In this document: positions 62,792-64,000 of the stretch, in pieces
Position numbering within the stretch: the first letter of the stretch is position 1
Layout of the letters: every line of letters starts with the position of its first letter
NCBI RefSeq assembly: GCF_000418325.1
Contig: NC_021658.1
Coordinates: 6,896,001-6,960,000 of the forward strand
DNA length: 64,000 nucleotides
From: Sorangium cellulosum So0157-2
GTDB lineage: Bacteria > Myxococcota_A > Polyangia > Polyangiales > Polyangiaceae
Reading direction: 5' to 3'
Position numbers and translations under genes: made by a program
Notes under the pieces: generated by a model
What the model saw: the letters and a program-made list of their open reading frames with translations, nothing else
The model's database searches: none
Told to the model about the DNA's origin: nothing

Positions 62792-63616
62792 ATGCACCGC
62801 CGCCCTCGCCTCGCCGCACTCGCCGCCATCCCCGCCCTCCTCAGCAGCTGCAGCGCCACCCCCGACGCCGCCGCGCCGGCGGGCGGCGGGCACCGCGACG
62901 CCGCGAGCGGCGCGCAGGCCGCGCACGCGGATCACGCCCCGTCGCAGGGCCAGCAAGGCGCGGGGCACGCGGGCCACGGCCCTGGGCACGGCCATCACGC
63001 CGGTCACGGCCCTGGGCCGCTCGTGCACCGCTTCGAGCGGGCCGAGGACTGGGTGCCCGCGTTCGAGGGACCCGAGCGCGACGCCTGGCAGAAGCCGGCG
63101 GAGGTCGTCGCCGCCATGCGGATCGCCCCGGGCATGCGGGTCGCGGATCTCGGGGCGGGCACGGGCTACTTCCTGCCCCACCTCTCCCGCGCGGTCGGGC
63201 CGGCCGGCGCGGTCGTCGGCCTGGACATCGAGCAGGACATGGTCCGCTACATGACGGAGCGCGCCGCGCGCGAGCGCCTCGCCAACGTCACCGCGCGGCA
63301 GGTCCGCCCCGACGATCCCGGGCTCGAGCCCGGCTCGGTCGACCGCATCCTCGTGGTCGACACCTGGCACCACATCCCCGATCGCCCCGCCTACGCGGCG
63401 AAGCTGAAGGCCGCGCTCCGCCCGGACGGCGCCGTGGTCGTCGTCGACTTCACCGAGGCCGCGAGCCACGGCCCCCCGAAGGACCACCGCATCCCCGCCG
63501 AGACCGTCGCCGCCGAGCTCCGCGCCGGGGGCCTCTCGCCCGAGATCGTCGCGGAGGACCTGCCCGAGCAGTACATCGTCGTGGGCCGGCGCGCCGACGC
63601 CGGCCCGGCGCGCTGA
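62792..63616 (+). CDS. lipoprotein with His/Gly-rich linker and SAM-methyltransferase fold
   Basis: 274 residues. A lipoprotein signal ends LLSSC (Cys20). A linker of about 55 residues is rich in His and Gly (HAGHGPGHGHHAGHG). It leads to a class I methyltransferase domain with motif I VADLGAGTGYFLPHL, the acidic GLDIEQDM and LVVDTWHHI. An exported methyltransferase would have no obvious supply of SAM, so the fold may have another use, or the signal is read wrongly. The His-rich linker could bind metal ions. Similar proteins occur in other Gram-negative bacteria. Confidence 0.82.
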   Translation: MHRRPRLAALAAIPALLSSCSATPDAAAPAGGGHRDAASGAQAAHADHAPSQGQQGAGHAGHGPGHGHHAGHGPGPLVHRFERAEDWVPAFEGPERDAWQKPAEVVAAMRIAPGMRVADLGAGTGYFLPHLSRAVGPAGAVVGLDIEQDMVRYMTERAARERLANVTARQVRPDDPGLEPGSVDRILVVDTWHHIPDRPAYAAKLKAALRPDGAVVVVDFTEAASHGPPKDHRIPAETVAAELRAGGLSPEIVAEDLPEQYIVVGRRADAGPAR

Positions 63617-63662
63617 CGCGGGCAGCGCATCGGCGCCCTGCTGGCGAGGACAAGAGAATTTT

Positions 63663-63747
63663 AACGCAAAGGCGCAAAGGGCGCAAAGACGCAAAAAAGA
63701 TTTAAAATTGTTTTTTTGCGCCTTTGCGCCTTTGCACCTTTGCGTTG
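63663..63747. repeat. long imperfect hairpin repeat (CGCAAAG type)
   Basis: A left arm AACGCAAAGGCGCAAAGGGC... pairs with a right arm ...GCCTTTGCGCCTTTGCACC and TTTGCGTT, about 36 bp each, around an AT-rich centre. Each arm is itself made of near-repeats of GCGCAAAG. It lies between convergent genes, like the element at 25373, and has the same construction with a different unit. Confidence 0.8.
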
Positions 63748-63792
63748 AACTCTCACTCTCCGGATCCCTGGCCGGACTCCTGGTGGGTGGAC

Positions 63793-64000
63793 CTAGCGAT
63801 ACCCGGTCACGTCGGCCGGCTTGCCGGCGTCCTGGACCTCGACGAGGTACCGCCACGCTTCCGGCTGGCTGCCGTCCACGTCCGTGAAGCCATACACCTT
63901 CGCGAGCTGACCGCTCGACAAGGACTGCCCGGACCACCGGGCCACCTCCGGATCGGCCGCGAGCGCCGCCACCGCCCGGCCGACATACGCCGGCGTCTCC
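63793..64000 (-). CDS. SDR family oxidoreductase, C-terminal part (cut by the window end)
   Basis: An open minus-strand frame ends at TAG 63793-63795 and runs off the window. The visible 68 residues read ETPAYVGRAVAALAADPEV, then SSGQLAKVYGFTDVDGSQPE, which is the C-terminal end of a group of short-chain dehydrogenases. No start codon is in view. The cofactor and catalytic motifs would lie beyond the window. Confidence 0.7.
   Translation of the reverse strand, partial: ETPAYVGRAVAALAADPEVARWSGQSLSSGQLAKVYGFTDVDGSQPEAWRYLVEVQDAGKPADVTGYR

Overview
The window looks like a chromosomal piece of a large-genome, high-GC myxobacterium, probably of the Sorangium/Polyangium group. Third codon positions are almost all G or C. 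A 1745-residue Ser/Thr kinase-ATPase-histidine kinase is present, as are RsbR-type PAS-STAS proteins, a CotH-type lipoprotein with Cys-rich repeats, a Kazal lipoprotein and a CBM2-tailed lipoprotein. This placement is an inference from gene content; no rRNA or tRNA marker was seen.

Layout. 1-4.8 kb: a 5'-cut and frameshifted ADP-forming acyl-CoA ligase/GNAT, a TetR-P450 pair, and fossils of an ArsR-AHSA1 operon. 4.8-18.2 kb: a catabolic locus with an outer-membrane porin-like protein (-), a nine-gene transport and oxidation run (+: beta-hydroxyacid dehydrogenase, Liv-type ABC importer, an extra signature-less ABC ATPase, two SDRs, methylmalonate-semialdehyde dehydrogenase) ending in an RpiR regulator, and a transaldolase (-). 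GAA-N6-TTC palindromes lie in front of the run and the transaldolase, and weaker versions in front of the porin, so the locus looks like one regulon. Its substrate is unknown. 18.5-25.3 kb: a PAS-STAS protein, an NCS1 permease, a beta-propeller/di-heme lipoprotein and an EamA transporter.

25.6-38.8 kb (-): an eleven-gene, almost completely translationally coupled operon reading glmM, Gfo/Idh dehydrogenase, two DegT/DnrJ aminotransferases, a TIM-barrel isomerase, an M20 hydrolase, an Ldh2-type oxidoreductase, a second Gfo/Idh with an extra C-terminal domain, trpD, a trpC-trpB fusion and trpA. glmS and a UDP-HexNAc dehydrogenase gene diverge from it (39.3-42.5 kb). An amino-sugar toolkit joined to an incomplete tryptophan pathway (no trpE, trpG or trpF), with a TrpD that lacks the usual His of its KHGNR motif, is the best candidate here for an undescribed biosynthetic system. 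A perfect 23-bp inverted repeat sits just ahead of glmM.

42.6-64 kb: signalling proteins (REC-PAS-STAS and the giant kinase), a secreted group (vanadium haloperoxidase-like, CotH, Kazal lipoprotein, HELLH/CBM2 lipoprotein), an AraC regulator, an LCMT-type methyltransferase, a TetR gene with its own operator, a PEP synthase/rifampicin phosphotransferase-like enzyme carrying 33-bp tandem repeats and coupled to an MFS exporter, a lipoprotein methyltransferase, and the C-terminal end of an SDR cut by the window edge. Two long hairpin repeats of similar design both lie between convergent genes.
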